Shown here: piece after piece, positions 49,780 to 57,799 of the stretch
Layout: every line of letters begins with the position of its first letter
Position numbering within the stretch: the stretch's first letter is position 1
From: Enoplolaimus lenunculus
Lineage: Eukaryota > Nematoda > Enoplea > Enoplida > Thoracostomopsidae
Length of the DNA: 64,000 nt
Reading direction: 5' to 3'
Assembly (NCBI GenBank): GCA_030248215.1
Contig: JASANG010000683.1
Location: 1-64,000, forward strand
Notes under the pieces: generated by a model
The model's database searches: none
Seen by the model: only the letters and a program-made list of their open reading frames with translations
What the model was told of the DNA's origin: nothing
Position numbers and translations under genes: made by a program

Positions 49780-52700
49780 GTAGTACAGCGCAAAAATAGG
49801 TACCAATTTTTCCATATGAATTTTCCAAACACAACATTCTGCCGTTTACAGTGCAAACTAAAGTTTATAAGTATTACGCCTGGATTCAACGGTGACTTAA
49901 GTTTCAAATTATCTACTCTGCAAAAACATTTTACTGAAAATGACTTAGCATTATTCTGCTGATTTAGTTTTACGCCTTATTCAACGGTGACTTAAGTTTC
50001 AAATTATCTACTCTGCAAAAACATTTTACGGATAATGACTTAGCATTATTCTGCTGATTTAGTTTTACGCTTTATTCAACGGTGACTTAAGTTTCAAATT
50101 ATCTACTCTGCGAAAAAATGTTACTGATAATGACTTAGCGTTATTCTGCTGATTTAGTTTTACGCTTTATTCAACGGTGACTTAAGTTTCAAATTATCTA
50201 CTCTGCAAAAACATTTTACTGAAAATGACTTAGCATTATTCTGCTGATTTAGTTTTACGCCTTATTCAACGGTGACTTAAGTTTCAAATTATCTACTCTG
50301 CAAAAACATTTTACGGATAATGATTTAGCATTATTCTGCTGATTTAGTTTTACGCCTTTATTCAACGGTGACTTAAGTTTCAAATTATAAACATTTACCA
50401 TTGTTATGTCCTTCACACGTAAGCTGAAGAAATCGAAACAACGAAATGATAAAGTCGGCATCTTTTAAATTCTGCGTATCACCTTGGCACAACTCTGCAC
50501 CCATTCCTAAACCTTCGGCTTTGATTTGTCGTTCGAAGATTTCCAAGTTTAATACGCTAAAATTGAAAACGAAAGATTATTTGGATTTTGTTGTAATGAT
50601 ATACTTTCAGTGTTGATAAACACGGAGTACGCACTAATTCAATATAAAGGGTCTACTAGAAGTTTAATACTATGCGATTAAATGGTTTTAAATTTTGGCC
50701 GATGTTAGTTTTAGGGGCATAACAGTAGATTAAGCGCCCTGTTAAGCCTAAGCCTAAGCCTAAGCGTTGCAAAAATGAGTTCCTAAGCCTATGCCTAAAC
50801 CTAAGCCTAAGCAAAAAAATAATCTAGAATCAAAACCTGCTGTTTTATAGACCCACCAGAAACCTGGACGCCTCTTAAAGTAACATGAGCGTAAATTTTA
50901 ATAACCTTTCAGGAAATTGGAAAGGTATCGAAATTTGACCCTACTTGTGCGTAACAATGGTTTTCAGAAAAACTCAAACCCTACACTGAATTTTTGAAGG
51001 TTAGCATCCGAGAAATCTCAAATTATTTTGAACTTTTAAGCCAGTAAAGTTTTACAGAATTTTTTTAGCTTAAACTAAAAAAATTGCAATTTACTCTGCA
51101 TCCCTGCTTTCTCGTATACAGATATATATAATGCTGTGTGGTGATCGTAAACGTATATTACCCCAGCGTCCGTGGATCGATTCTGAACTTAAAACGTAAA
51201 GTTGGCGTGAAATCGTATAAATTTATGCTAGAAACAGCTGCAATAAAAACCAATATCAGGGTCTATTTGTCTAAAATAGGGTTAGAATAAGTTTTTACAG
51301 GCTACCACTTCATCCATAAAACACATAATTCAAACAACCTTTTAAGGGCGTTGCTGTGATTGAATGATTTTAAAAAGGTTTCATATCAAGAACAATATTC
51401 GTTTCAATTTTCAAGTGACAGAACAACAACCCAACACATTTAACGATAATAGTTACTTGGTATGCGCAATGGTATTACTGTAGTATTTGCATGAAAAACA
51501 ATACCTAACCAGCAAATTATTCATTAGGCTAACCTGCTTTTGTTCATCAAACCAGAAATTGACGTAAAAAATCGTGCTTCATTTTTGCTTTGTAAATATT
51601 GCAGCATTGTCTAAAATAATATATAGATCCTAATATCGTTCACTTAACTCCTCCCAAATAATTAACACCGCTTCAAACGACCGACAAACATACGCGGTAA
51701 AAGTGAAACCAAAATTCTTAAATCAGCTACAATTACCAGTTTTGGGTTTCTGACATTTTAGAAAACATAAGCGTTCCAGTGTTAAAATTTTGTCCAAAAT
51801 TTAAATAGGATTCATCTTTTCTTGAACGAAGATTAACCCGTCTTATGAGCGAGTTTCTAAAAATATAAAAGTGTAACAAAAATTAGTGCACTGTTAGCTT
51901 ATAACTAAGGTTGTATGCGGCCTGTATCCTCACTGCCATTGCATGTTTTAGATTATTATTGAAATTGGGACCCATGTTACTTTTAGAGCCGTCCAGTTCT
52001 GGTGGGTCTGTAAAAGAGTATGCTTACATTCTAGACTACATTTTTTGCTTAGGTTTAGGCTTAGGCTCAGGCTTAGGCTTAGGAATACGCTTTTTCAATG
52101 CTTAGGCTTAGGCTTAGGAGTACGCTTGACCCACTGTTACAGCCCTAAAGGTAACATTGGCCGAAACTTGTATAGTGGTAAAGTTATTGCGAAAACATGA
52201 AATCTATTTCAGTGTAACATTCCCATAAAAAGGTTGCAAACATTTACATTTTTCAAAAAATAATTATACAGTACAGCTATGGCATAATTTTGCACAAACG
52301 TTTTGTTACAAAACGCCTTTAGCTTACTGTTTGAATGTGTAAGTTGCCTCCATTCAGCATGTTTATGCCCAAAGCCAACGTTTTAGTAATCAGTTCACTT
52401 GGTTCACCATCGCAGGCCGATGTATACTGTAGAACCATAACGGCTGCACCACGGTCCGCAAGGCGACTTTGTTCTGCGCAAAGTTCATTTTTGCCTTGCT
52501 CAACGTCCTGTTGTAAAAACAACTTAGTTTTAACGTATATCTTGCTTAAAATCAAATGTAGGTTTCCTTTCCTCTGTTTTCGTTTTTTGGCCAATTCTTC
52601 CAGGTTTATAAACAAGTTTAATAAATATAATTGGATAAAAATATTGCACAATCTTCGTTATTCCATATTTTGAAAACAAAACCGACACCAGTGCAACGTG

Positions 52701-55700
52701 ATGACAAGACAAGGACCGAATCCCCAACTGGCTGCAATATCTTTTGTCAGTTTAGCATAGATTTTCAACCAAACTTAGACACTTACTATTAAAACATTTT
52801 TTATACTGCGGTAGTAAACATTCCATAGAGTTTGACTCGATGGCATCATAAGCATTTTGAATTTTTCATTTAAAGTGTTTACATTTTATGTTTTTTGCAC
52901 ATTTTTAAGGTTATTTCAAAATTTGTAAAAAATATCAGGTTTTGCTAATTAATGAACTCCTTTGTTTTCGCATTTTTCACAGGTTCTTAAGCTTCAAAAT
53001 TCATTCCATTGTTTATCAAGTTCAATGAAGCGTCTCGCCGCCTACGACATGGCGCCCCCTTTGTAAGATAACAAGCAGGGGAGGAGCTATTTTTATTGAG
53101 CCCAAGGCACGAAATTTATGTAAATGGCATGGTGGATCAGGTTTGCCGGGTGCCCCCCTAGGGTGGTAGGTGACACAGCTGCAAATAATCGACATAACGT
53201 AACTATGGGTTTGAAATTTATAGCAGGGAACATCAAACGAAAAACTTGGTCAAATTCTAACAGATTAATTTGCTAATTGTAACCTTAAAAGCCTGTTATT
53301 ACCAACTGAAGATAGGTGCTACACACATTTAAGAAAATGGGCACAGATAAGAAATGATAAGTTTTGGTTTGCCAAACTTTTTCGGTAGAACTTTCATCAA
53401 GTATTAGATACGTTTTATAAGCAATTGCTCGGTCCAAAAGTTTCGATATTAGTAGTACTACTCCCAATATATTTTAATAGATATTACAACTTGTGAAATA
53501 CCAATTCAAACTGTGGCAGATTTGTCGAGTATAGGTTATTGAAAACACAGGACCTTTTGCTTTTTAATTTTATCGACTAAAACTAAATTTCGGCATATTA
53601 TCGGAATTCCATTCCATATTAACGGTTATTTGAAATTTCGCACTTAGCGCATAGCAAAAGAATAAACAACAGTTTATGTTTTTAATGTCCGTCATCCTGT
53701 AAGCTTCCAACTGACCAAAACTTACAGCTGGATTGCGACTGTCTTCGTCTTCATCGTCTGCCACATGAATACTCTGTAATATAAACAAACGTTATGCACC
53801 ATTCACATGTACAAGTTTTTGCAGCGAGAACTCGCAGCTGCAACTTGTACAAAATACTTGCAGCAGCAAGTATTTTCAAAGCAACATTCCGATTGACCAA
53901 TCAGACTGCAGGTCCAAGAAATTCAACTGACTTGCAACTGCGTTCACAGATGCGAATTAAAATAAATAGCACGAAGTGAATAATTTCCAGCTGCAAGAAC
54001 TTCAAAGCTGCTTTGTGACCAAATTTGCGCTGCAACTTGCACGCGCAAGTTTTTGCTGCAAAAACTAGCACGTGTGAATAGAGCTTAAGGAAATATTGTT
54101 GTCGTTGTGATTTTATGGTAATTATGTTGATAACAACTCTACTAAACTAAGCAATTACACCCTGTGTCTTCGCTTATAACCGATGCAGTGTTGTAGCTTC
54201 TATGAATTACTGGTTTTTAAGCGCGTGTTCAGTCGTTGATTAAATTTGGTAGAATACAAATTTACCTTTCACGCATACTAACGTTGTTCAAATTGAATTC
54301 GTAGAATATTGGTCTCTCCTCAATATAAAGCAAAACTATTACATTTTTTGTTATGACAATGGCCGACATTTGGCGTTTATTTGTTTACATAAGTTGGCGA
54401 CTTAAGTAATTACTTAAGTATAAACTTAAGTAAATACCAACTGAAGTAAGATTTCAAAAACCCAGCCATTGTGTTCCAGAGTATACAATACCATAATTAA
54501 CAACCAAATTACTATTATTGTATTTACTTTGGCCATTACATCCTGATACGCAATAAGCAAATGATCGTCGGTGATTGAAACGCCAATTTGCTGTTCTGCA
54601 GTCGCGACCCGTTGAAAGCAAAGTATCAATTGCGTTAATGGATCGGATATTTTTGATTCTTCAGCGTCTGGCAGTTTTTGCACTATATCATCTTCAACGA
54701 CGACTACGTGTTCGTCTTCTTCTTCTCTCGGCTACAATTACACTTAAAGGATGGTGAGTCAAATTGATTCTCTCCGAAATAGACTTTTCCTGACTACACA
54801 GACTGCTTCAAAATTCGACTTCGCCAGAGGCAAATTCGATTCGCTGAATCGCTTAGTGAGTCGAATTTTTACTCTGGCGGAGTCGAATTTGTCAGTTTGT
54901 GTAGTCAGGAAAAGCATATTTCGGAGAAAGTCAATTTGACTCACCATTTTTTGCAGTGTACAATTAACCAAACGTTGATGTTTCAGCGACATTTCCAATG
55001 ATTTGTCCTTGGCAAACCTGGCAATTTCTCTTCCATGGGAACCGTTTTTCTACGGAAACATCTAGCAAATCCAATTTTGCCCTAGGTAAAGTCAACTTTG
55101 TTATATTTTTCTGGAGAAAGATTTAAACAGGGTAAAAATCTGTTTTTTGCTGTGGTATTGTTATTGTAAGGCTAACGAGGATGTAACCGGATATCCGTTT
55201 TCGCTTCCGGTAAATATCGGTGTCCGTTTTCGTTTCTGTTTCCGTTTTCGACGCATCCGCCATTATTTCTTTAAAAGTTTTAATAGACCGGTGAATATAT
55301 GCACGCTTCAATTGTGTTGGCAGTAAAATAGTAAATTTAGGGAATTTAAATACTTCAATATCCGGTTCCGTTTCCGTTTTATACTACCTTTTTATACTCT
55401 CTAAAAACTTCAACTTAAATTATAGCTTAACTAAACTAGAATTTTAAGTTTTACTAAAACTAACATATTTTTAAGCTTAACACGAGTTTAAGTAAACTTA
55501 TTTTTGGTTTAAACAACAAATCTATCGCAGAAATTATGCGTATCTAAGAATTCATTAAGCTTAGCTTAAACTAGAAATCAGCAAAATTTTAAATTAGTTT
55601 AAGCGTAAACCTACCTGTTAGTTTTGTTAATATAGAAAGTTAGCTTAATACTGTTGGATTAGCTTAAGCTTAAATCAAGTTAGTTTAAGCTTTTAGAAAG

Positions 55701-56946
55701 TATATACCCTGATGCTAAACACATAATCAAGTGTGCGTCACGAGTATTGCTTATACAACGCGTTACAAGACTTTTACAAAACTATTGAGTACTACGAAAT
55801 ATTATATACTTAGTAGCAATTTACTGTATTGAAACATGAACCCTAATAATTTTAAGCCAACTTTTAAAATATGGAACCAGTGTTCTGCTAATTCACTCGT
55901 CAAAATTAGTTGCTGTAACTGTAAAATCAAATAAATTTAAAAACTTTTTTTCGAACCATCGAACTTTAGGTGTTATATACATATAAACACGGGTCTACCG
56001 CAGTCAAATCAGCAATCAATTGGTCTTGTCCGCTATCTTCTTCAGCTAACCAACGAGCCGAGTAACATTCAAAGAACAATTTGATTGCCTTGTGCCTGAA
56101 ATAAAACAAAAACTTAAGTATCATTATATATTGAACAATCCAAGGTTTGGCCTAGACTTATTACTAACAAAACATAGACTGTATATTGGAGATTGAAGAT
56201 TTCAAGCGTTCTTTTAAATCTCAAAAACATTTATTTCATAGCAAGTGATACTGTCTACAGGATATACGACGTTGATCGCGGCACGCTTTTTACCAAACGC
56301 AATTTGCGACCAAGTAGACACAAACAGTGCGAAATTTAAAAATGAATTTTTAACGAAAGTTCTACAAGTATTTCAATTCATATTCTCAAGTATAAACGTG
56401 TCGTTCGTGCTCTCTTATTTCTTTCAGTAAACAATGATTATTTAAATGCAGACTGTTCGTTTGCAGGATGCTCCAAATTGCTACAAATAAAGCAGAAACA
56501 AGCTATCATTGAAAAAAATTGAACACTTGATTTTTACGTAATCTAAGACTTTAATTAGGTCATATTTCTACAAAATTTTATTTTGCTTTCCAGTAGTTGC
56601 TTTAAAGTATTTTTATCGTTTCCCAATTTCAACTATACATTGCAAAAAATGATGAGTCAAATTGACTAGCGATTCAGTGAATCGAATTTGACTCTGGCGA
56701 AGTCGAATTTTGACTCAGTTTGTGTAGTCAGGAAAAGCCTATTTCGGAGAGAGTCAACTTGACTCACCATTTTTTACAGTGTAGAAACAAGAACATGCGA
56801 AGAAACACACTGAAAAAGCATTCACTGCCTTACACTGGCATTTTGTACATATGCAACGCTGTGATCAATGTTGTGACCATACGTTTGCGTTGAATCGATA
56901 TTACCCGTTCCCATTTCTGCTCGTATTCGCCACGAGTTGCTCGCAA
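28348..56946 (-). CDS. RyR: Ryanodine receptor, 3' part of the gene (32 exons, C-terminal 1,408 residues)
   Basis: Encodes the C-terminal part of the ryanodine receptor, the tetrameric Ca2+-release channel of the ER/SR. Exons in transcript order: 56946-56834, 56095-55999, 54731-54528, 53773-53726, 52507-52328, 51610-51534, 50556-50399, 49490-49402, 48927-48799, 48624-48438, 48218-48002, 47779-47676, 46445-46231, 45663-45562, 45175-45057, 44586-44377, 43529-43410, 42673-42548, 41496-41388, 41061-41009, 40470-40347, 39599-39513, 37028-36810, 36349-36195, 35611-35465, 34532-34472, 33310-33164, 32831-32682, 30760-30604, 29938-29874, 29345-29245, 28504-28348. Every intron is GT-AG, all phases agree, and the sum is 4,227 nt with one terminal stop. 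Order and motifs ([43 protein letters not shown]) fit RyR and not the IP3 receptor. The family is about 5,000 residues long, so the 5' three quarters lie upstream. The sequence is much more divergent than insect or vertebrate RyR, but the frame is intact. Confidence 0.97.
29448..29727. mobile_element. F8 MITE in an RyR intron
   Basis: Starts AGCCCTATTCACGCGTGCAA, ends GTCTGAATGGGGCT, flanked by TTA on both sides (29445-29447, 29728-29730), the target duplication of PIF/Harbinger elements. Confidence 0.8.
30180..30502. mobile_element. F7 MITE in an RyR intron
   Basis: Ends CTCTTAAAACTTAAATTTAA and TTAAACTTTTAGAGAG. The interior is built of GTTTAAG, CTTAAAC and TTAGTTTA words. Related to 39798-40165 and 55397-55700, which are flanked by TA. 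Confidence 0.7.
30604..39599 (-). CDS. RyR: RyR exons: S1-S6 membrane core and pore
   Basis: Eight exons. S1 is 39513-39599 ([20 protein letters not shown]). 36810-37028 has an acidic luminal loop and S2 ([17 protein letters not shown]). Cytosolic S2-S3 exons are 36195-36349 ([17 protein letters not shown]) and 35465-35611 ([10 protein letters not shown]). S3 is 34472-34532 ([16 protein letters not shown]). S3-S4 and the S4-S5 linker are 33164-33310. S5 is 32682-32831 ([28 protein letters not shown]). The pore helix, filter GGGIGD (fragment residues 1262-1267) and S6 ([17 protein letters not shown]) are in 30604-30760. The filter and S6 are nearly identical to other RyRs; the S4-S5 linker is not (see findings). 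Confidence 0.96.
30810..30967. mobile_element. F1 MITE in an RyR intron
   Basis: Starts GGCCCATGTTACTTTAATGG, ends CCTTGAAGTAACATTGACC. Flanks CTCCATTT (30802-30809) and CTCCATGT (30968-30975) match at 7 of 8. It ends 41 nt from the acceptor of the pore exon. Confidence 0.88.
31301..31690. mobile_element. F6 MITE (Tc1/mariner-like), right end lost
   Basis: After TA it starts CTGTAGTGACCCGAATAAGA. It shares GACTCTATCCG, GGACTCTTATTAGGGATACG and GACATTTATGGACTC with the full copy at 61155-61598. Confidence 0.75.
31878..32041. mobile_element. F4 MITE (hAT-like), 164 bp
   Basis: Right end GAACTGGCTACAAGCCTG. Perfect 8-bp duplication AGATCATT at 31870-31877 and 32042-32049. The left end is worn. 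Confidence 0.82.
32884..32995. mobile_element. F4 fragment
   Basis: TAGAAAATTTTCAACCTTG then GGTGAGCTGGCTACGGACCT; left end missing. Confidence 0.5.
33895..34036. repeat. GC-rich 21-bp minisatellite in an RyR intron
   Basis: About six imperfect copies of a unit like CGTCACCCGAACGGCGCCGT plus one base, strikingly GC-rich against its AT-rich surroundings. Frames through it give seven-residue repeats (VTDGAVR-type) on the minus strand. It lies between exons 33164-33310 and 34472-34532 and has no exon signals. Confidence 0.75.
34719..35150. mobile_element. F5 MITE interrupted by an F6 MITE
   Basis: The F5 left part begins CAGCGGCGGATCCAAACG. At 34840, after TA, an F6 copy starts (CTACCTAGTTATCCGGATAA) and runs to about 35110. 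F5-like GACGGGGGCGTACGCCCCCC resumes and ends near 35150. The far ends of both are worn. Confidence 0.55.
36026..36175. mobile_element. F1 MITE 11 nt beyond an RyR splice donor
   Basis: Starts TGGCCCATAGAGTAAATTTA (the usual TTACTTTAAGG part is lost), ends TTTAAAGTAACATTGGCC. Perfect 8-bp duplication AGGAATTT at 36018-36025 and 36176-36183. The donor of exon 36195-36349 begins at 36194. Confidence 0.85.
37301..37505. mobile_element. F10 element in an RyR intron
   Basis: TTGGTTTCTGAAATCTTATT, repeated TACTTAAGTAATTAATTAAG-type words, GGCCATTGTCATGACAAG and TTTTGCTTTATATTAAGG. Ends approximate. Confidence 0.5.
37770..39030. repeat. 18-bp minisatellite, about 1.26 kb, in an RyR intron
   Basis: Some 70 diverged copies of GGTTTCACCCCAACGGTT. 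Because 18 is a multiple of three, long frames appear on both strands (VGVKPT-like on minus, VGFTPT-like on plus). These are repeat artefacts: no ORF spans the array and there are no splice-consistent ends. It sits between the S1 exon (39513-39599) and the S2 exon (36810-37028). Confidence 0.9.
39798..40165. mobile_element. F7 MITE, 368 bp, in an RyR intron
   Basis: Ends TTCTCTAAAGCTTAAAC and AAGTTTTTAGAGAG, flanked by TA on both sides. The interior is almost all CTTAAAC/GTTTAAG words, with a 22-bp internal tandem repeat near 39981-40021. Confidence 0.75.
40347..45175 (-). CDS. RyR: RyR exons: divergent linker with auxiliary membrane helix
   Basis: Seven exons: 45057-45175 ([15 protein letters not shown]), 44377-44586, 43410-43529, 42548-42673, 41388-41496, 41009-41061 ([12 protein letters not shown]) and 40347-40470 ([18 protein letters not shown]). 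They were placed by splice phase, since every junction restores one frame, rather than by strong similarity. The 44377/43410 junction makes a hydrophobic helix, [13 protein letters not shown] then RFVYFLF, in the place of the auxiliary helix of the family. The rest is alanine-, acidic- and lysine-rich low-complexity linker, as expected here. The 41009-41061 exon (53 nt) and the weak donor GTCATT of 43410-43529 are the least certain. Confidence 0.85.
41278..41320. repeat. (ATT)n microsatellite
   Basis: Short ATT run with one CATT interruption in the intron between exons 41009-41061 and 41388-41496. Confidence 0.85.
43063..43287. mobile_element. F5 MITE, 225 bp, in an RyR intron
   Basis: Starts ACTACGGGATCCAGACGG, ends TGTATCCGCCTCTGG. 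Flanks GTACCTCC (43055-43062) and ATACCTCC (43288-43295) match at 7 of 8. Interior TTTTGTGATAAAATGG as at 18104-18396. Confidence 0.78.
43740..43900. mobile_element. F6 MITE, right half
   Basis: Shares TTTATGCGCTACAATTA and TTATTAGGGATAC with other copies and ends CCTCTTATTCGGGACACTA then CAG, followed by TA. Confidence 0.7.
44630..44970. mobile_element. F3-like MITE, worn
   Basis: CAGACGGATCAAAATAACGG at left. ACGGACCCCGATTTTTACCG then TATCCGGTGACACCCG at right. Boundaries approximate, no clear TSD. Confidence 0.5.
45562..46445 (-). CDS. RyR: RyR exons: thumb-and-forefingers (TaF) domain
   Basis: 46231-46445 encodes [40 protein letters not shown] and [14 protein letters not shown]. 45562-45663 encodes [20 protein letters not shown] then [11 protein letters not shown]. 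This is the region that clasps the C-terminal domain and couples cytosolic Ca2+ binding to the pore. GRIEIMG, ESKR, EGGD and NFCED are family hallmarks and are unchanged. A 218-bp F2 MITE lies 28 nt upstream (transcript sense) of the second exon. Confidence 0.96.
45692..45909. mobile_element. F2 MITE, 218 bp, next to an RyR acceptor
   Basis: Starts CACTGCAAAAAATGGTGAGT, ends GACCTTTTTTGCAGTG. The arms are nearly reverse complements and each contains GAGTCAAATTYGACTC palindromes. It ends 28 nt from exon 45562-45663. Confidence 0.85.
46562..46779. mobile_element. F1 subfamily MITE with TTAGGC core
   Basis: Starts GGTCCATGTAAATATTAGGG, ends CACTGTTCTTTACATTGGCC. Flanking TTAAATT is shared on both sides. 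Core GGCTTAGGCTTAGTCTTAGG. Confidence 0.8.
47126..47334. mobile_element. F2 MITE, 209 bp
   Basis: Starts CGCTGCAAAAAATGGTGAGT, ends TCACCATTTTTTGCAGTG; inverted arms with CTCTCTTCGAAATAGG and CCTATTTCGGAGAGAG. Confidence 0.82.
47676..48218 (-). CDS. RyR: RyR exons: paired EF-hands
   Basis: Two exons. 48002-48218 holds [30 protein letters not shown] and the first loop [12 protein letters not shown] (fragment residues 476-487). 47676-47779 holds EEINYLMM and the second loop [12 protein letters not shown] (511-522), then FHNPAKEIG. Both 12-residue loops have acidic or amide ligands at positions 1, 3 and 5 and Glu at 12, the pattern of a Ca2+-binding EF-hand. The corresponding mammalian RyR1 loops are degenerate. 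The intron between the exons is phase 2 and splits a valine codon. Confidence 0.96.
48438..49490 (-). CDS. RyR: RyR exons: Ca2+-activation site region of the central domain
   Basis: Three exons: 49402-49490 ([18 protein letters not shown]), 48799-48927 ([24 protein letters not shown]) and 48438-48624 ([31 protein letters not shown]). The Glu of TLTEVVQ (fragment residue 362) matches rabbit RyR1 Glu3967 and the Gln three residues on matches Gln3970. With CEGH in the preceding exon and Thr1369 in the last exon, the cytosolic Ca2+-binding site is complete. This is the best conserved stretch in the window, which argues for a working channel. Confidence 0.96.
49013..49360. repeat. Tandem duplication of a 160-bp TTAGGC-bearing unit
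   Basis: Two adjacent units share GACAGGTTTCTAGTT-type starts, CAATGTTTCATTCGGAATTAT-type middles, GAAACCTTTTTGCGT, a (TTAGGC)-like run and GTATAGTTGATAGGCCACTA. The first is at 49013-49190, the second at 49200-49360. Not F1, but it also carries the hexamer. Confidence 0.7.
49874..50390. repeat. 95-bp tandem array abutting an RyR donor
   Basis: Unit starts (TTCAACGG) fall at about 49885, 49980, 50075, 50170, 50265 and 50361, a period of 95-96. The last copy runs into the donor of exon 50399-50556. On the minus strand nearly every unit carries an acceptor-like TTTTTGCAG. Units are very similar, so the array is young or homogenised. Confidence 0.92.
50399..56946 (-). CDS. RyR: RyR exons: calmodulin-binding helix and central solenoid (fragment residues 1-292)
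   Basis: Seven exons. The first (56834-56946) carries [15 protein letters not shown], which aligns without gaps to the calmodulin-binding peptide of rabbit RyR1 ([20 protein letters not shown]). The N-terminal tryptophan anchor is kept; the phenylalanine anchor is isoleucine here. Next come [15 protein letters not shown] (55999-56095), an acidic linker then [12 protein letters not shown] (54528-54731), a 16-codon acidic exon (53726-53773), [19 protein letters not shown] (52328-52507), [19 protein letters not shown] (51534-51610) and [12 protein letters not shown]...CEGHNN (50399-50556). Glu288 and His290 of the fragment are the CEGH residues of the Ca2+-activation site. The acidic linker is poorly conserved, as in other RyRs. 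Confidence 0.95.
50697..50891. mobile_element. F1 MITE, CCTAAG orientation
   Basis: Starts GGCCGATGTTAGTTTTAGGG, ends CTTAAAGTAACATGAGCG. Perfect 8-bp duplication TAAATTTT at 50689-50696 and 50892-50899. Confidence 0.88.
51969..52162. mobile_element. F1 MITE with TTAGGC core
   Basis: Starts GACCCATGTTACTTTTAGAG, ends CCTAAAGGTAACATTGGCC. Flanks GAAATTGG and GAAACTTG match at 6 of 8. Confidence 0.8.
53298..53345. mobile_element. F9 fragment
   Basis: TATTACCAACTGAAGATAGG, TGCTACACACATTTAAGAAA resemble one arm of F9 at 13211-13435. Confidence 0.4.
53795..54085. mobile_element. F8 MITE 17 nt from an RyR acceptor
   Basis: Starts TGCACCATTCACATGTACAA, ends AGCACGTGTGAATAGAGC; TTA lies at 53792-53794 and again just after the right end. 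The acceptor of exon 53726-53773 is at 53774-53775. Confidence 0.75.
54295..54475. mobile_element. F10 element, inverted relative to 37301-37505
   Basis: CAATATAAAGCAAAACTATT, TTATGACAATGGCCG, CTTAAGTAATTACTTAAGTA, then TAAGATTTCAAAAACCCAGC. Ends just before exon 54528-54731. Confidence 0.5.
54741..54958. mobile_element. F2 MITE, 218 bp, with its target duplication touching an RyR acceptor
   Basis: Starts CACTTAAAGGATGGTGAGTC, ends CACCATTTTTTGCAGTG. Perfect 8-bp duplication TACAATTA at 54733-54740 and 54959-54966, fitting hAT. Position 54733 is also the A of the acceptor AG of exon 54528-54731 (minus strand). Confidence 0.9.
55175..55385. mobile_element. F3 MITE, worn
   Basis: GGATGTAACCGGATATCCG at left, ATATCCGGTTCCGTTTCCGT at right; inner sequence as in 27186-27566. 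Confidence 0.6.
55397..55700. mobile_element. F7 MITE, 304 bp
   Basis: Starts CTCTCTAAAAACTTCAAC, ends TTTAAGCTTTTAGAAAG, flanked by TA on both sides (Tc1/mariner-type target duplication). Confidence 0.78.
56638..56781. mobile_element. F2 MITE with an internal deletion, 144 bp
   Basis: Starts CATTGCAAAAAATGATGAGT, jumps from GACTAGCGATTCAGTG into the right arm and ends CACCATTTTTTACAGTG. Confidence 0.75.
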
Positions 56947-57172
56947 CTATAAAAGTAGAGTACACAGTATTTAATCGTCATTTTATTTGGAGGAAAGAAA
57001 TCATTTTTAAAAAATTACATACACGTTTATTCAATTCAAATGTTAGCACCACGACACTGGAGTTGGAACTCGTCTGCTCGATGGTCCTCACTCAGGTTGA
57101 TTAAACTGATACAAAAAATGTTACAGAAACTGGCATTAAAGTGAAACGAAATTCTATTTATTCAAATTCAAC

Positions 57173-57232
57173 GCGGCGCCTCGACAACATCGCCTTAAGG
57201 ACAAGCTCAAAAGGCCCATCATTGGGTTTAAT
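57173..57232 (-). CDS. Doubtful further RyR exon upstream of the first recognised one
   Basis: The minus strand reads IKPNDGPFELVLKAMLSRRR between an AAG acceptor and a GTTGAA donor, in phase 0 with the exon at 56834-56946. A family exon of this kind, preceding the calmodulin-binding helix, is expected here. The acceptor lacks a good pyrimidine tract and the residue match to RyR is weak, so this may be chance. Confidence 0.25.
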
Positions 57233-57799
57233 CTTATCACGAGTCAAAGCATATCGTATTCACTTTTGTTGTGTTATTTTCTATTAAATACATTTGCAAT
57301 TTTTAGGAATTATCAAATTTCCTGCCTTGTGATTTTGTTGTAGGTACAGTTATTCGAGTAAAATTTTTTAAAATGACACAGATAAGCCACCGATGCGCAA
57401 TAGACAACATCAGGATATACTTGAAAGCATGAACAGAGTGCGATGCTAGCAGTAATCATAATATTGCCACAAAATAGAACACAATAATTATTTATTGCGT
57501 CATGCAACTTAATGCAATAAAATTAAATGTATAACTAAAACAAATCGCATGCGGATTCTGAGGAGATATAGAAAAACGTCTGGAAGTGTCATGAAAAGTT
57601 TCTTGATATCATTTAGTAATGTGTTGAAAAACATTAGGCTTTTGGTGAAAACGCATAAACAGCGCTAACTTTAACCATTGATTATGCTAGATATAAAAAC
57701 TGGATTGCAAAGCTGTTTTTATTTTTCTCAGTGCCTAAGTTAGCGATTTCCTACCAGCCCAAAGACTAGTATTAATACCAGGTATATTGCCAGGTATAT

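Noticed and set aside
49874-50390. Regularly spaced repeats resembling a CRISPR array
   Set aside because: The whole 95-bp unit is conserved, with no variable spacers, in animal intronic DNA; it is a tandem satellite.
57074-57129. A minus-strand reading LINLSEDHRADEFQLQ after a good acceptor (TTTTTTGTATCAG)
   Set aside because: None of the possible GT donors gives phase 0, which the next RyR exon (56834-56946) requires. Similarity to the expected segment is weak.
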